Positions 57,678 through 64,000 of a stretch of DNA of 64,000 nt are shown here, one piece after another; within the stretch, counting starts at the first letter, position 1, and the number at the start of each line of letters is the position of its first letter. The DNA lies in assembly GCF_014207955.1 (NCBI RefSeq), contig NZ_JACHLK010000008.1, positions 124,001 through 188,000 of the forward strand, read 5' to 3'. The translations under genes and the position numbers were made by a program. This stretch comes from Acidovorax soli. Its GTDB lineage: Bacteria > Pseudomonadota > Gammaproteobacteria > Burkholderiales > Burkholderiaceae_C. Under the pieces are notes generated by a model. The model searched no databases, was not told the origin of the DNA, and saw only the letters and a list, made by a program, of their open reading frames with translations.

Positions 57678-58196
57678 ATGCGCGCAACAAAAGTTCGCAG
57701 CAAGAGTGCGCCTGAGAGCGCCGCGGTCACCGATGACCTGGACCGCACCGACAAGGCCATCCTGCGCCTGCTGCAGCGCGATGCCTCGCTGTCCAATGTG
57801 GCCCTGGCCGAGAAGGTGCACCTGAGCCCGCCCGCCTGCCTGCGCCGTGTGGAGCGGCTCAAGCGCCTGGGGCTCATCGACGGGGTGGTGGCGCTGCTCA
57901 ACCCCAAGGCCGTGGGGGCCGGCATGCTGGTGATGATCGGCGTGGTGCTCGACCGTTCCACGCCCGAGTCCTTCGCGGCCTTCGAGAAGGCCGCCGTGAA
58001 GATCTCGGGCTGCATGGAGTGCCACGTGGTGACGGGCGAGTTCGACTACTTCATGCTGGTGCGCACGCGCGACAGCGACAGCTTCAACCGCCTGCACGCA
58101 GAGCAATTGATCTACCTGCCGGGCGTGCGCCAGGTGCGCTCCTTCATGGTGCTGCGCAACGTGCTGTCGACCACGGAGCTGCCGCTGGCCCTCTGA
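57678..58196 (+). CDS. acdR: Lrp/AsnC-family regulator of acdS
   Basis: A 172-residue Lrp-type regulator: HTH DKAILRLLQRDASLSNVALAEKVHLSPPACLRRVERL and a C-terminal RAM domain with GCMECHVVTGEFDYFMLVRTRD. In Pseudomonas UW4, AcdR activates acdS with an ACC signal. The 183-bp divergent region is AT-rich, with the inverted pair TTGATT/AATCAA near 57658-57674 as a possible Lrp box. ATG at 57678 fits. Confidence 0.92.
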   Translation: MRATKVRSKSAPESAAVTDDLDRTDKAILRLLQRDASLSNVALAEKVHLSPPACLRRVERLKRLGLIDGVVALLNPKAVGAGMLVMIGVVLDRSTPESFAAFEKAAVKISGCMECHVVTGEFDYFMLVRTRDSDSFNRLHAEQLIYLPGVRQVRSFMVLRNVLSTTELPLAL

Positions 58197-58208
58197 CCTC
58201 CAAGGCCC

Positions 58209-59384
58209 TTAGTTCGCCTCGACCGCGAAGCTCAGCCCGGCATTTGCCTGCAGGCGCGCGATCAGCGGCTCGCCCATGGCGGGCGCCGTGGTCCAGATGC
58301 CGCCCGGCGTGGCCGCAGCCTCCTGCAGCAGGCAGACGGCGGACTCGGCGATCATCTTGCTGGTCGATCCGTAGCCTGGGTCGCGGTCGCCCTTGACGCC
58401 CACGCGCAGGGTGTTGCCCTGGCCATCTTCGCCGAGGAACAGCACGTCGTAGGAGCCCGCCTCGCGCTCCTCGCGCGACGGGCCTTCGCCGGGCTTGGGG
58501 CCTTCCTTGGAGCCCATGGACTTGTCGCCCGCCACCGCATTGGCGATGGCCTCGCCTTTCTCGCCCGGGCCGGTGATCAGCATCTCGTCGTAGACGAAGT
58601 CCGTGCCATAGGCGTGCTGCAGCAAGAAATTGGAGCGGTGCACGTTGCGCGTGTTGATGGCCGCCATCACGAAGGGCGCGACCCACACGCCCAAGGCCTC
58701 GTCCTCCATGGGCTTGTGGCCCGTGGGCTGGCGCGGGCCCTCGAAGCCGGGCGTGAGCGAGAACGGGTTCTTGAGCAGCTCCAGCACCTTGGGGTCGGCG
58801 GCCGAGGCGGCCATGGTGGCCTGCAGGCTTGCGGCCGTGCCGCCCGAGAACGTGCCCTTGAGCTTGCGCACCCGGCCGCGCACGCGGCTCGCGGGGTGGC
58901 CGTAGCGCACCTTCATCTCGCGCTGCAGCATGAACACGCCCAGGTCGAAGGGAATGGAGTCGAAGCCGCACGAGAACACGATGCGCGCGCCGCTGGCCTT
59001 GGCCGTGGCCTCGTGGGCATCGATCATGTGGCGCATCCAGGCTGGTTCGCCGCACAGGTCCACATAGTCCACGCCCGCGGCGGCACAGGCGGCGACCAGC
59101 TCGTTGCCGTAGAGCTGGTAGGGCCCCACGGTGGTCAGCACCAGGCGTGTCTGCGCCATCAGCGCCTGCAGGCTTTCTGCGCTGGCGCTGTCGGTCACCA
59201 CCAGGGGCGTGTCGGCCGGGGCGCCCAACTCGTCGCGCACGGAGGCGAGCTTCTCGGCGCTGCGCCCGCCCATGGCCCAGCGCAGGCCGCTGCCGGCGGG
59301 GTAGCGCTGCAGCAGGTATTCCACCACCAGGCGGCCGGTGAAGCCGGTGGCGCCGTGGACGACGATGTCATAGGGTTTGGTCAT
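58209..59384 (-). CDS. Saccharopine dehydrogenase-like/trans-acting enoyl reductase family oxidoreductase
   Basis: A 391-residue oxidoreductase with the N-terminal Rossmann motif VHGATGFTGRLVVEYLLQRY, followed by TTVGPYQLYGNELVAACAAAGVDYVDLCGEP. These are typical of the saccharopine dehydrogenase-like group that includes trans-acting enoyl reductases. The true substrate is unknown. It converges on acdR, with a short spacer of 12 bp. Confidence 0.85.
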   Translation of the reverse strand: MTKPYDIVVHGATGFTGRLVVEYLLQRYPAGSGLRWAMGGRSAEKLASVRDELGAPADTPLVVTDSASAESLQALMAQTRLVLTTVGPYQLYGNELVAACAAAGVDYVDLCGEPAWMRHMIDAHEATAKASGARIVFSCGFDSIPFDLGVFMLQREMKVRYGHPASRVRGRVRKLKGTFSGGTAASLQATMAASAADPKVLELLKNPFSLTPGFEGPRQPTGHKPMEDEALGVWVAPFVMAAINTRNVHRSNFLLQHAYGTDFVYDEMLITGPGEKGEAIANAVAGDKSMGSKEGPKPGEGPSREEREAGSYDVLFLGEDGQGNTLRVGVKGDRDPGYGSTSKMIAESAVCLLQEAAATPGGIWTTAPAMGEPLIARLQANAGLSFAVEAN

Positions 59385-59660
59385 GGCGGTTCTCCAGGAG
59401 ATTCGGTAGGGCAGGCAGGCCCGTGGTGGCCGGGATTGTCGAAGACCAGGATGCCTGCGCCTGTCGCACAGGCGCTTGCCGTTGGTGGCTTACAAGCAAC
59501 TTTTGGCTCGGATAAGGGTGTCAAAGTGTGACCAAGTACCGTAAAACGATACCGAGGAGATGGTGCAGCGCCACTGTGGTGGTTCAATGCGGACAGCCGG
59601 CTGGTGCTTTGCGACCATCCGTTCCGTGTTCAACAACGGCCCCAGGGCCACACCACCCTT
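59385..59660. other. Intergenic region before the YiaA/B gene
   Basis: This 276-bp gap lies between divergent genes and has lower GC in its middle third. No tRNA, coding sequence or strong terminator was seen. The imperfect inverted pair GTACCGT/ACGATAC near 59536-59552 may be an operator. Confidence 0.3.
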
Positions 59661-60146
59661 ATGTCAGCATCTCCCGTTCTCGTTCAGCGCGATACCAAGG
59701 CCTGGCAGCTCCAGGTCTGGATTTCGTTCGGCATCGCCGTGTTCCTGTGCGCAGTCGGCCTGGCCTGGCTGCCCGGGGAACAGCTGGAGCGCGCGTTCAT
59801 GGTGATGGGCTATGTGTTCTGCCTCTCGGCCGCCTTCGTGCTGGCCAAGTTTGTGCGGGACAACGAAAGTGCGGCACGCCGCGGTGCTGGCGACACGCCC
59901 ATGTGGAAGCTGGTGGTGTGGGGCGGCTTCGCCGTCGCCATGGGCCTGACGGGCTGGGGCCTGTTCGGCATGGAGATCAACGTGACCTACAAGGCCTTTC
60001 TGGGGGTGAGCTGGCTGTACCTGATCACCACCGCCTTCACGCTGGCCAAGATGCTGCGTGACCGCCACGAGGCCGACCTGCTCGAAGCCCGCCTGCAGGG
60101 CCGCCGCGAAGCCGCCCAGTCGGCTTCCCAGAACAGCAATAGCTGA
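59661..60146 (+). CDS. YiaA/YiaB-type inner membrane protein
   Basis: A 161-residue protein with a YiaA/B-like pair of helices repeated: WISFGIAVFLCAVGLAWL, AFMVMGYVFCLSAAFVLAKFVRDN, VVWGGFAVAMGLTGWGLF and FLGVSWLYLITTAFTLAKMLRDR. The repeat of KFVRDN/KMLRDR shows internal duplication of the two-helix unit. Function unknown. A start at ATG 59661 is better supported than the longer frame. Confidence 0.8.
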   Translation: MSASPVLVQRDTKAWQLQVWISFGIAVFLCAVGLAWLPGEQLERAFMVMGYVFCLSAAFVLAKFVRDNESAARRGAGDTPMWKLVVWGGFAVAMGLTGWGLFGMEINVTYKAFLGVSWLYLITTAFTLAKMLRDRHEADLLEARLQGRREAAQSASQNSNS

Positions 60147-60215
60147 TCCTGCCCGTGTCTGGAATGCCATTCCCCGGCACACCGGGTGCCGGGGGCGCCC
60201 ACCTCTGAGGAGTGA

Positions 60216-60680
60216 ATGACCATGAGAACCCTGCAACGCACCCTGGCCCGCACGCTGCTGGCCGCCACTTTCCTCGCGGCCCTGGCCAGTGTGCCGGCCC
60301 GCGCCCAGAGCGAGGCCTCGGCCGCGCTGTCCCTGCTGCCCGTGGCCTCCGTGGTCGGTACGGCCTCGGTCGCCTCGACCGCCGCCGGCGCCGTGGTGGC
60401 CCTGCCCGCGGCCCTGTCGGTCGGTGGCGCGGTGCTCTCGGTGCGCGCCGTGGAGGTGTCGGCTGTCGGTACCGTGTATGTGCTGGAACGCGCCTCGGAC
60501 GGCGCCCGCGTCAGTGTCGAAGTGCTGGGCCGTGGCATCGGTGCCTCGGCCCACGCCGTGGGCACCGTGGTGGTCTGCACCGTGATCGGTTCGGGCGTGG
60601 TGCTGTCGGTGGCCGGCGAGGCCCTGGCCTTCGTGCCCAATGCCATCGGCCGGGCCCTGCTGTACAACGAGCGCCTGTGA
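60216..60680 (+). CDS. Exported Ala/Val-rich protein of unknown function
   Basis: A 154-residue product with signal peptide RTLLAATFLAALASVPARAQ and two long small-residue hydrophobic tracts (around residues 38-75 and 109-143) that may be membrane-active. A GAGGAG site precedes ATG at 60216. It is the first of three envelope genes in series. I do not recognise the family. Confidence 0.75.
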   Translation: MTMRTLQRTLARTLLAATFLAALASVPARAQSEASAALSLLPVASVVGTASVASTAAGAVVALPAALSVGGAVLSVRAVEVSAVGTVYVLERASDGARVSVEVLGRGIGASAHAVGTVVVCTVIGSGVVLSVAGEALAFVPNAIGRALLYNERL

Positions 60681-60694
60681 GGACGGTCGCAGCC

Positions 60695-61525
60695 ATGCAC
60701 ACCACCACTGCTTTGCACCCGGCCGGTCTGCGCTGGGCCCTGGGCGCGGCGCTGCTGACCGGCGCTGCCCTGTTCACGGCCACAGAGGCCCATGCCGGCC
60801 GCTCCTGCGAGGCGGCCAAGCCGCCCCCTGCCAAGAGCATTGAGCGCGGCATGCAGCTGGCCGAGCGCACCTCCCAGGCCCTGGACGCGACCGGTGCCCA
60901 GGTCGTGATGCTGGGCCGCGCGGGCCAGGACCTCAGCAAGTACGGGCTGCGCTACTCGCACCTGGGCTGGGCCTACAAGACGCCCGAAGGCCCCTGGCGC
61001 GTGGCGCACAAGCTCAATGAATGCGGCACCGCCGTGGGCCATGTCTACCGCCAGGGCCTGGGCGAGTTCTTCCTCGACGACCTGTGGCGCTACGAGGCCG
61101 TGTGGGCCGTGCCCACGCCCGAGGTGCAGCAGCGCCTGCTGGTGCTGCTGCAGGACAAGGGCCGCACCAAGGCCCTGAACCAGCCCGCCTACAGCATGGT
61201 GAGCTACGTCTGGGGCACCAAGTACCAGCAGTCCAACCAATGGGCGCTGGAAACCCTGGCCGCCGCCATGGAGCCGGCCACCGTGAACTCGCGCGAGCAG
61301 GCCCAGGCCTGGCTCAAGTTCAAGGGCTACGAGCCCACCACGCTCAAGATCGGGCCGCTGACCCGCATGGGCGGGCGCGTGGGCTCGGCCAACATCGCCT
61401 TCGACGACCACCCCAACGACAAGCGCTTCTCGGACCGCATCGAGACCGTCACCGTCGATTCGATGCTCGTGTGGCTGCAGCGCGCCCAGTTGGGCGCTGC
61501 GCCAGCCACGCTCGTGCTCAAGTGA
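60695..61525 (+). CDS. DUF2145-family exported protein
   Basis: A 276-residue exported protein: signal MHTTTALHPAGLRWALGAAL with AHAG cleavage. It carries SIERGMQLAERTSQALDATGAQVVMLGRAGQDLSKYGLRYSHLGWAY, LNECGTA and QQSNQWALETLA, conserved in DUF2145. The order of a His in a strand (SHLGWA) and a later SNQWALE block is reminiscent of permuted papain-like folds; the expected Cys is Ser here. This is speculative. It is 14 bp after the Ala/Val-rich gene. Confidence 0.82.
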   Translation: MHTTTALHPAGLRWALGAALLTGAALFTATEAHAGRSCEAAKPPPAKSIERGMQLAERTSQALDATGAQVVMLGRAGQDLSKYGLRYSHLGWAYKTPEGPWRVAHKLNECGTAVGHVYRQGLGEFFLDDLWRYEAVWAVPTPEVQQRLLVLLQDKGRTKALNQPAYSMVSYVWGTKYQQSNQWALETLAAAMEPATVNSREQAQAWLKFKGYEPTTLKIGPLTRMGGRVGSANIAFDDHPNDKRFSDRIETVTVDSMLVWLQRAQLGAAPATLVLK

Positions 61526-61579
61526 CAATGCGCCTGCCCACGATGCCTTGACGGCTGCCCACACGACGGAGATGTGCCC

Positions 61580-62701
61580 ATGAGCAAATCGCTGCGCCTG
61601 TCCGAAAAATGGTTCCGCCGCGGCCTGTGGCTGGTGGCCTTCGTGTTCGCGGGCTTTCTGATCGGCCTGGGCGGCACCATTGTTGGCGACCTGCCCCAGG
61701 TGGAAAAGCAGCTGGTGGTCGAGGACTTCGTCGACAAGGCAGCCTATGACCGCGTGCGCGAGGAGGTGCGCAGCTCACGCAAGGCCGAAGAGGATGCCGA
61801 GACCGCGCTGCAGCAGGCCCAGCTGCAGCGCAGCAAGGCACGCAGCGAGAGCGCGGCCGAGCGCGAGACCTTCAACAACTGGCTGGCCACGCGCAGCGCC
61901 ACGCAGCGTGCCGACCAGGACCCCGAGGTCATCGCCCGCACCCAGAAGCTTGATGTGCTCAAGCAGGCCGAGCGCAAGACCCAGCAGGCGGTCGAGGCGC
62001 AGCAGCAGGCCGCGCTCGACGCACGCCAGGCCGCCAGCGCCGCCCAGCAGCGCCAGAGCGAGATGGAGCGCGAGGGCTATGACCGCATGTCGGTCGAGCA
62101 GCGCAAGCTGGAGCTGCGCGTCTTCCTGTACCGCCTGGCGCTGACCCTGCCGCTCCTGGCCATTGCCGGCTGGCTGTTCGTCAAGAAGCGCAAGGGCACC
62201 TACTGGCCCTTTGTCTGGGGCTTCATCTTCTTCGCGCTGTTCGCTTTCTTCGTGGAGCTCGTGCCCTACCTGCCCAGCTACGGGGGCTATGTGCGCTATG
62301 TGGTGGGCATCGGCATCACGGTGCTGATCGGCCGCTATGCCATCCTGGCGCTCAACCGCTACCTGGAGCGCCAGAAGCTGGCCGAAGCCCTGCCCGACCA
62401 GGAGCGCCGCAAGGAACTGAGCTACGACGTGGCCCTGGCGCGCCTGGCCAAGAGCGTGTGCCCTGGCTGCGAGCGCCCGGTGGACCTGAAGAACGAGCAC
62501 ATCGACTTCTGCCCGCACTGCGGCATCGGCCTGTTCGACCACTGCGGCGTGTGCACCACGCGCAAGAGCGCGTTCGCGCGCTTCTGCCATGCCTGCGGAG
62601 CCGCCGCAGCCGGCGCACCGGCACCCCAGGTGCTGCCGGCCATCCCGCCCACGCCGCCGGTGCCCCCTGGTGCCGAGGTGGCGCCCGGCAGCGTTCCCTG
62701 A
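61580..62701 (+). CDS. Membrane protein with coiled coil and C-terminal zinc ribbon
   Basis: A 373-residue protein: an N-terminal helix (GLWLVAFVFAGFLIGLGGTI), a long Gln/Glu/Ala-rich coiled coil (around residues 50-175), three more helices (LALTLPLLAIAGWLFV, WPFVWGFIFFALFAFFV, YVVGIGITVLIGRYAILAL), and a zinc ribbon with CPGCERP, CPHCG, CTTRK and CHACG. A Pro-rich tail ends it. No known family is recognised. GGAGATG precedes the GTG/ATG starts; ATG at 61580 is preferred. Confidence 0.8.
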   Translation: MSKSLRLSEKWFRRGLWLVAFVFAGFLIGLGGTIVGDLPQVEKQLVVEDFVDKAAYDRVREEVRSSRKAEEDAETALQQAQLQRSKARSESAAERETFNNWLATRSATQRADQDPEVIARTQKLDVLKQAERKTQQAVEAQQQAALDARQAASAAQQRQSEMEREGYDRMSVEQRKLELRVFLYRLALTLPLLAIAGWLFVKKRKGTYWPFVWGFIFFALFAFFVELVPYLPSYGGYVRYVVGIGITVLIGRYAILALNRYLERQKLAEALPDQERRKELSYDVALARLAKSVCPGCERPVDLKNEHIDFCPHCGIGLFDHCGVCTTRKSAFARFCHACGAAAAGAPAPQVLPAIPPTPPVPPGAEVAPGSVP

Positions 62702-62703
62702 TC

Positions 62704-64000
62704 TCAGGGGCCCGGCGTGGCCCGGGGCTCTTCGTACAGATGGGTGCGGTCGCGCCCGGCCGCCTTGGCTTCGTAGAGTGCGGCGTCGGCATCGGACATC
62801 AGCGCCCCCAGCGAGTCCTGTGCGGACACGCCCGTGCGCACCACCAGGCCGATGCTCACGGTGGCGTGCAGCGGCGTTGCATGGCCTGGCAAGGCGAACG
62901 GGTGGTTGCGCACCTGTTTGCACAGGCGGCGCGCCACGGCCATGGCATCGGCCTGGCGTATGCGTGGCAGCACCACGGCAAACTCCTCGCCGCCCAGCCG
63001 GCCGAACAGGTCGCCCGGCCGCAGCGCATCGCTCACGGTGGCGGCAAATCCATGCAGCACCTTGTCGCCCTGGGCGTGGCCATAGGTGTCGTTCACGCGC
63101 TTGAAATGGTCCAGGTCCAGCATCAGCACGGCCACGCTGCTGCGCTCGCGCGCCAGCCGGGCCAGCAGCTTGCTGCCCTGGGCCATGAAGGCGCGGCGCG
63201 CCAGCGCATCGGTCAGGAAGTCGTGGCTGGCCGCGCGGTGCAGGCGGCGCATGGCCTCGACGCTGGCGGCCTTGGCCGTGGCCACCGACAGCGGGCCCAG
63301 GCCCAGGAGGGAGATCCCCACGCGCAGCGAGAACACCGACCAGGCATGGGTGGGCGCGAAAGCGAGGTCCAGCACGCCCGCGCCAGCCGCCATCGCCAGG
63401 CCGAAGCAGGTCAGCATGGACAGCACGCTGGTGGCAAACACGCCATAAGTGAGCGCACACCACAGCAGGGCGGGGACGGGGAAGGCCAGCGCTCCGGGGC
63501 CGCCAATGGCGATGGCTGCTGCCTCGCTCGCCGCGAGGGCGAGCAGCGGGGCTCCGTATTTCCAGCGGCGCCGGGACCAGCGGCGCTTCTTGAGCGTGCG
63601 CCGCGCCTCCTGCGGGGTCGGCAGGCTCAGCAGGACCGGGAGAATCAGCACGCTGTTGATCAGCTCCGTGCAGAACCACATGCCCAGGGCCGTGGGCCAG
63701 GCCGTGTTGAACAGCAGCGGGCCCGTGCCCGAACCGACCAGGGCAGCCGCTGCACTGCTGGCCACGCAGATGCCGAACATCAGCACCACCGACATCTGCC
63801 GCTTGAGGAAGCGCGTGGCCACCGGCACCTGGCCGAACAGCCACCATCCCATGGCCACGCCGCACAGGTTGGCCGCGGCCAGCCACAGCGTGGCCAGCGG
63901 GGGCGTGCCGGCAGCCAGGTCGGCAGCCACGTAGCCCACGGCGGCGGCGGCCCAGGTGCCCGATGCCGCCAGCCGCGGGTAGCGCACCAGCAGGCCCAGC
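62704..64000 (-). CDS. Membrane-bound GGDEF diguanylate cyclase, 5' end cut by window
   Basis: C-terminal GGDEF domain with ASHDFLTDALARRAF, VLMLDLDHFKRVNDTYGH and the active-site loop RLGGEEFAVVL, so cyclic-di-GMP synthesis is likely. The first 230 residues in the window form several helices of a MASE1-like sensor. A GTG at 63987 gives 427 residues, but the frame stays open to the window end with more hydrophobic sequence, so the true start is probably outside. It follows the zinc-ribbon gene tail to tail, 2 bp apart. Confidence 0.88.
   Translation of the reverse strand, partial: LGLLVRYPRLAASGTWAAAAVGYVAADLAAGTPPLATLWLAAANLCGVAMGWWLFGQVPVATRFLKRQMSVVLMFGICVASSAAAALVGSGTGPLLFNTAWPTALGMWFCTELINSVLILPVLLSLPTPQEARRTLKKRRWSRRRWKYGAPLLALAASEAAAIAIGGPGALAFPVPALLWCALTYGVFATSVLSMLTCFGLAMAAGAGVLDLAFAPTHAWSVFSLRVGISLLGLGPLSVATAKAASVEAMRRLHRAASHDFLTDALARRAFMAQGSKLLARLARERSSVAVLMLDLDHFKRVNDTYGHAQGDKVLHGFAATVSDALRPGDLFGRLGGEEFAVVLPRIRQADAMAVARRLCKQVRNHPFALPGHATPLHATVSIGLVVRTGVSAQDSLGALMSDADAALYEAKAAGRDRTHLYEEPRATPGP

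Overview
The window is a high-GC, densely packed chromosomal segment whose gene content points to a betaproteobacterium of the Comamonadaceae (Acidovorax-like). The evidence is the order of the spc/alpha ribosomal genes, a PhaM-type polyhydroxybutyrate granule protein, an acdS/acdR pair, a rhizobial-style glycerol-3-phosphate ABC importer and a SorAB-type sulfite dehydrogenase. The assignment is inferred from gene content, not from a database search. No phage, insertion-sequence transposase, plasmid function or CRISPR array was seen.

Layout. 1-3.8 kb: a CHASE3-GAF histidine kinase cut by the window start, ubiA and proC. 3.9-14.2 kb: a complete glycerol/glycerol-3-phosphate regulon, glpR-glpK facing an ABC importer operon (glpS, glpT, glpP, glpQ, a small DUF2160-like membrane protein, glpV) followed by glpD. 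The same 13-base motif occurs in both key promoter regions and is a candidate GlpR operator. 14.2-23.4 kb: the spc and alpha ribosomal operons from rplN to rplQ with secY and rpoA, closed by an initiator tRNA-fMet and a strong terminator. A possible attenuator precedes rplQ.

23.4-35 kb: a tautomerase, then a D-amino-acid/acyl-peptide use locus: a dipeptide-type ABC importer, a PLP deaminase, a MurR/RpiR regulator and an N-acyl-D-amino-acid deacylase on one strand, with ridA and a PfkB sugar kinase divergent. The genes fit a route of import, deacylation, dehydration to an enamine and RidA-catalysed hydrolysis. Two HexR-like palindromes lie in the shared promoter region. 35-38.5 kb: an NhaR-like LysR regulator, a cysteine-free IscR-like regulator, a VOC protein, a GST and a PCu(A)C copper chaperone. 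38.5-38.8 kb: a 269-bp palindromic MITE-like element. 38.8-44.2 kb: PhaM, a FIST protein, a PhnD-type/rhodanese fusion and sorAB.

44.2-45.8 kb: dadA behind a tandem glycine riboswitch. 45.8-53 kb: two paralogous exported proteins with thrombospondin-3-like Asp repeats, a tetR-DUF2867-ABC1 kinase operon, and an XRE/SDR/membrane-protein operon preceded by two matching palindromes. 52.8-56.2 kb: an overlapping three-gene operon encoding a ceramidase-like (CREST) membrane hydrolase, an MFS-acyltransferase fusion and an HEAGH protein, probably for membrane-lipid remodelling. 56.5-58.2 kb: acdS/acdR. 58.2-64 kb: a saccharopine-dehydrogenase-like reductase, a YiaA/B protein, a run of poorly characterised envelope proteins including DUF2145, and a GGDEF protein cut by the window end.

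Four copies of a dispersed hairpin repeat of about 130-235 bp begin exactly at the stop codons of four unrelated genes (24.1, 35.1, 43.7 and 56.2 kb), always with the same polarity relative to the gene. This looks like a lineage-specific 3'-end element and is the most unusual non-coding signal in the window.
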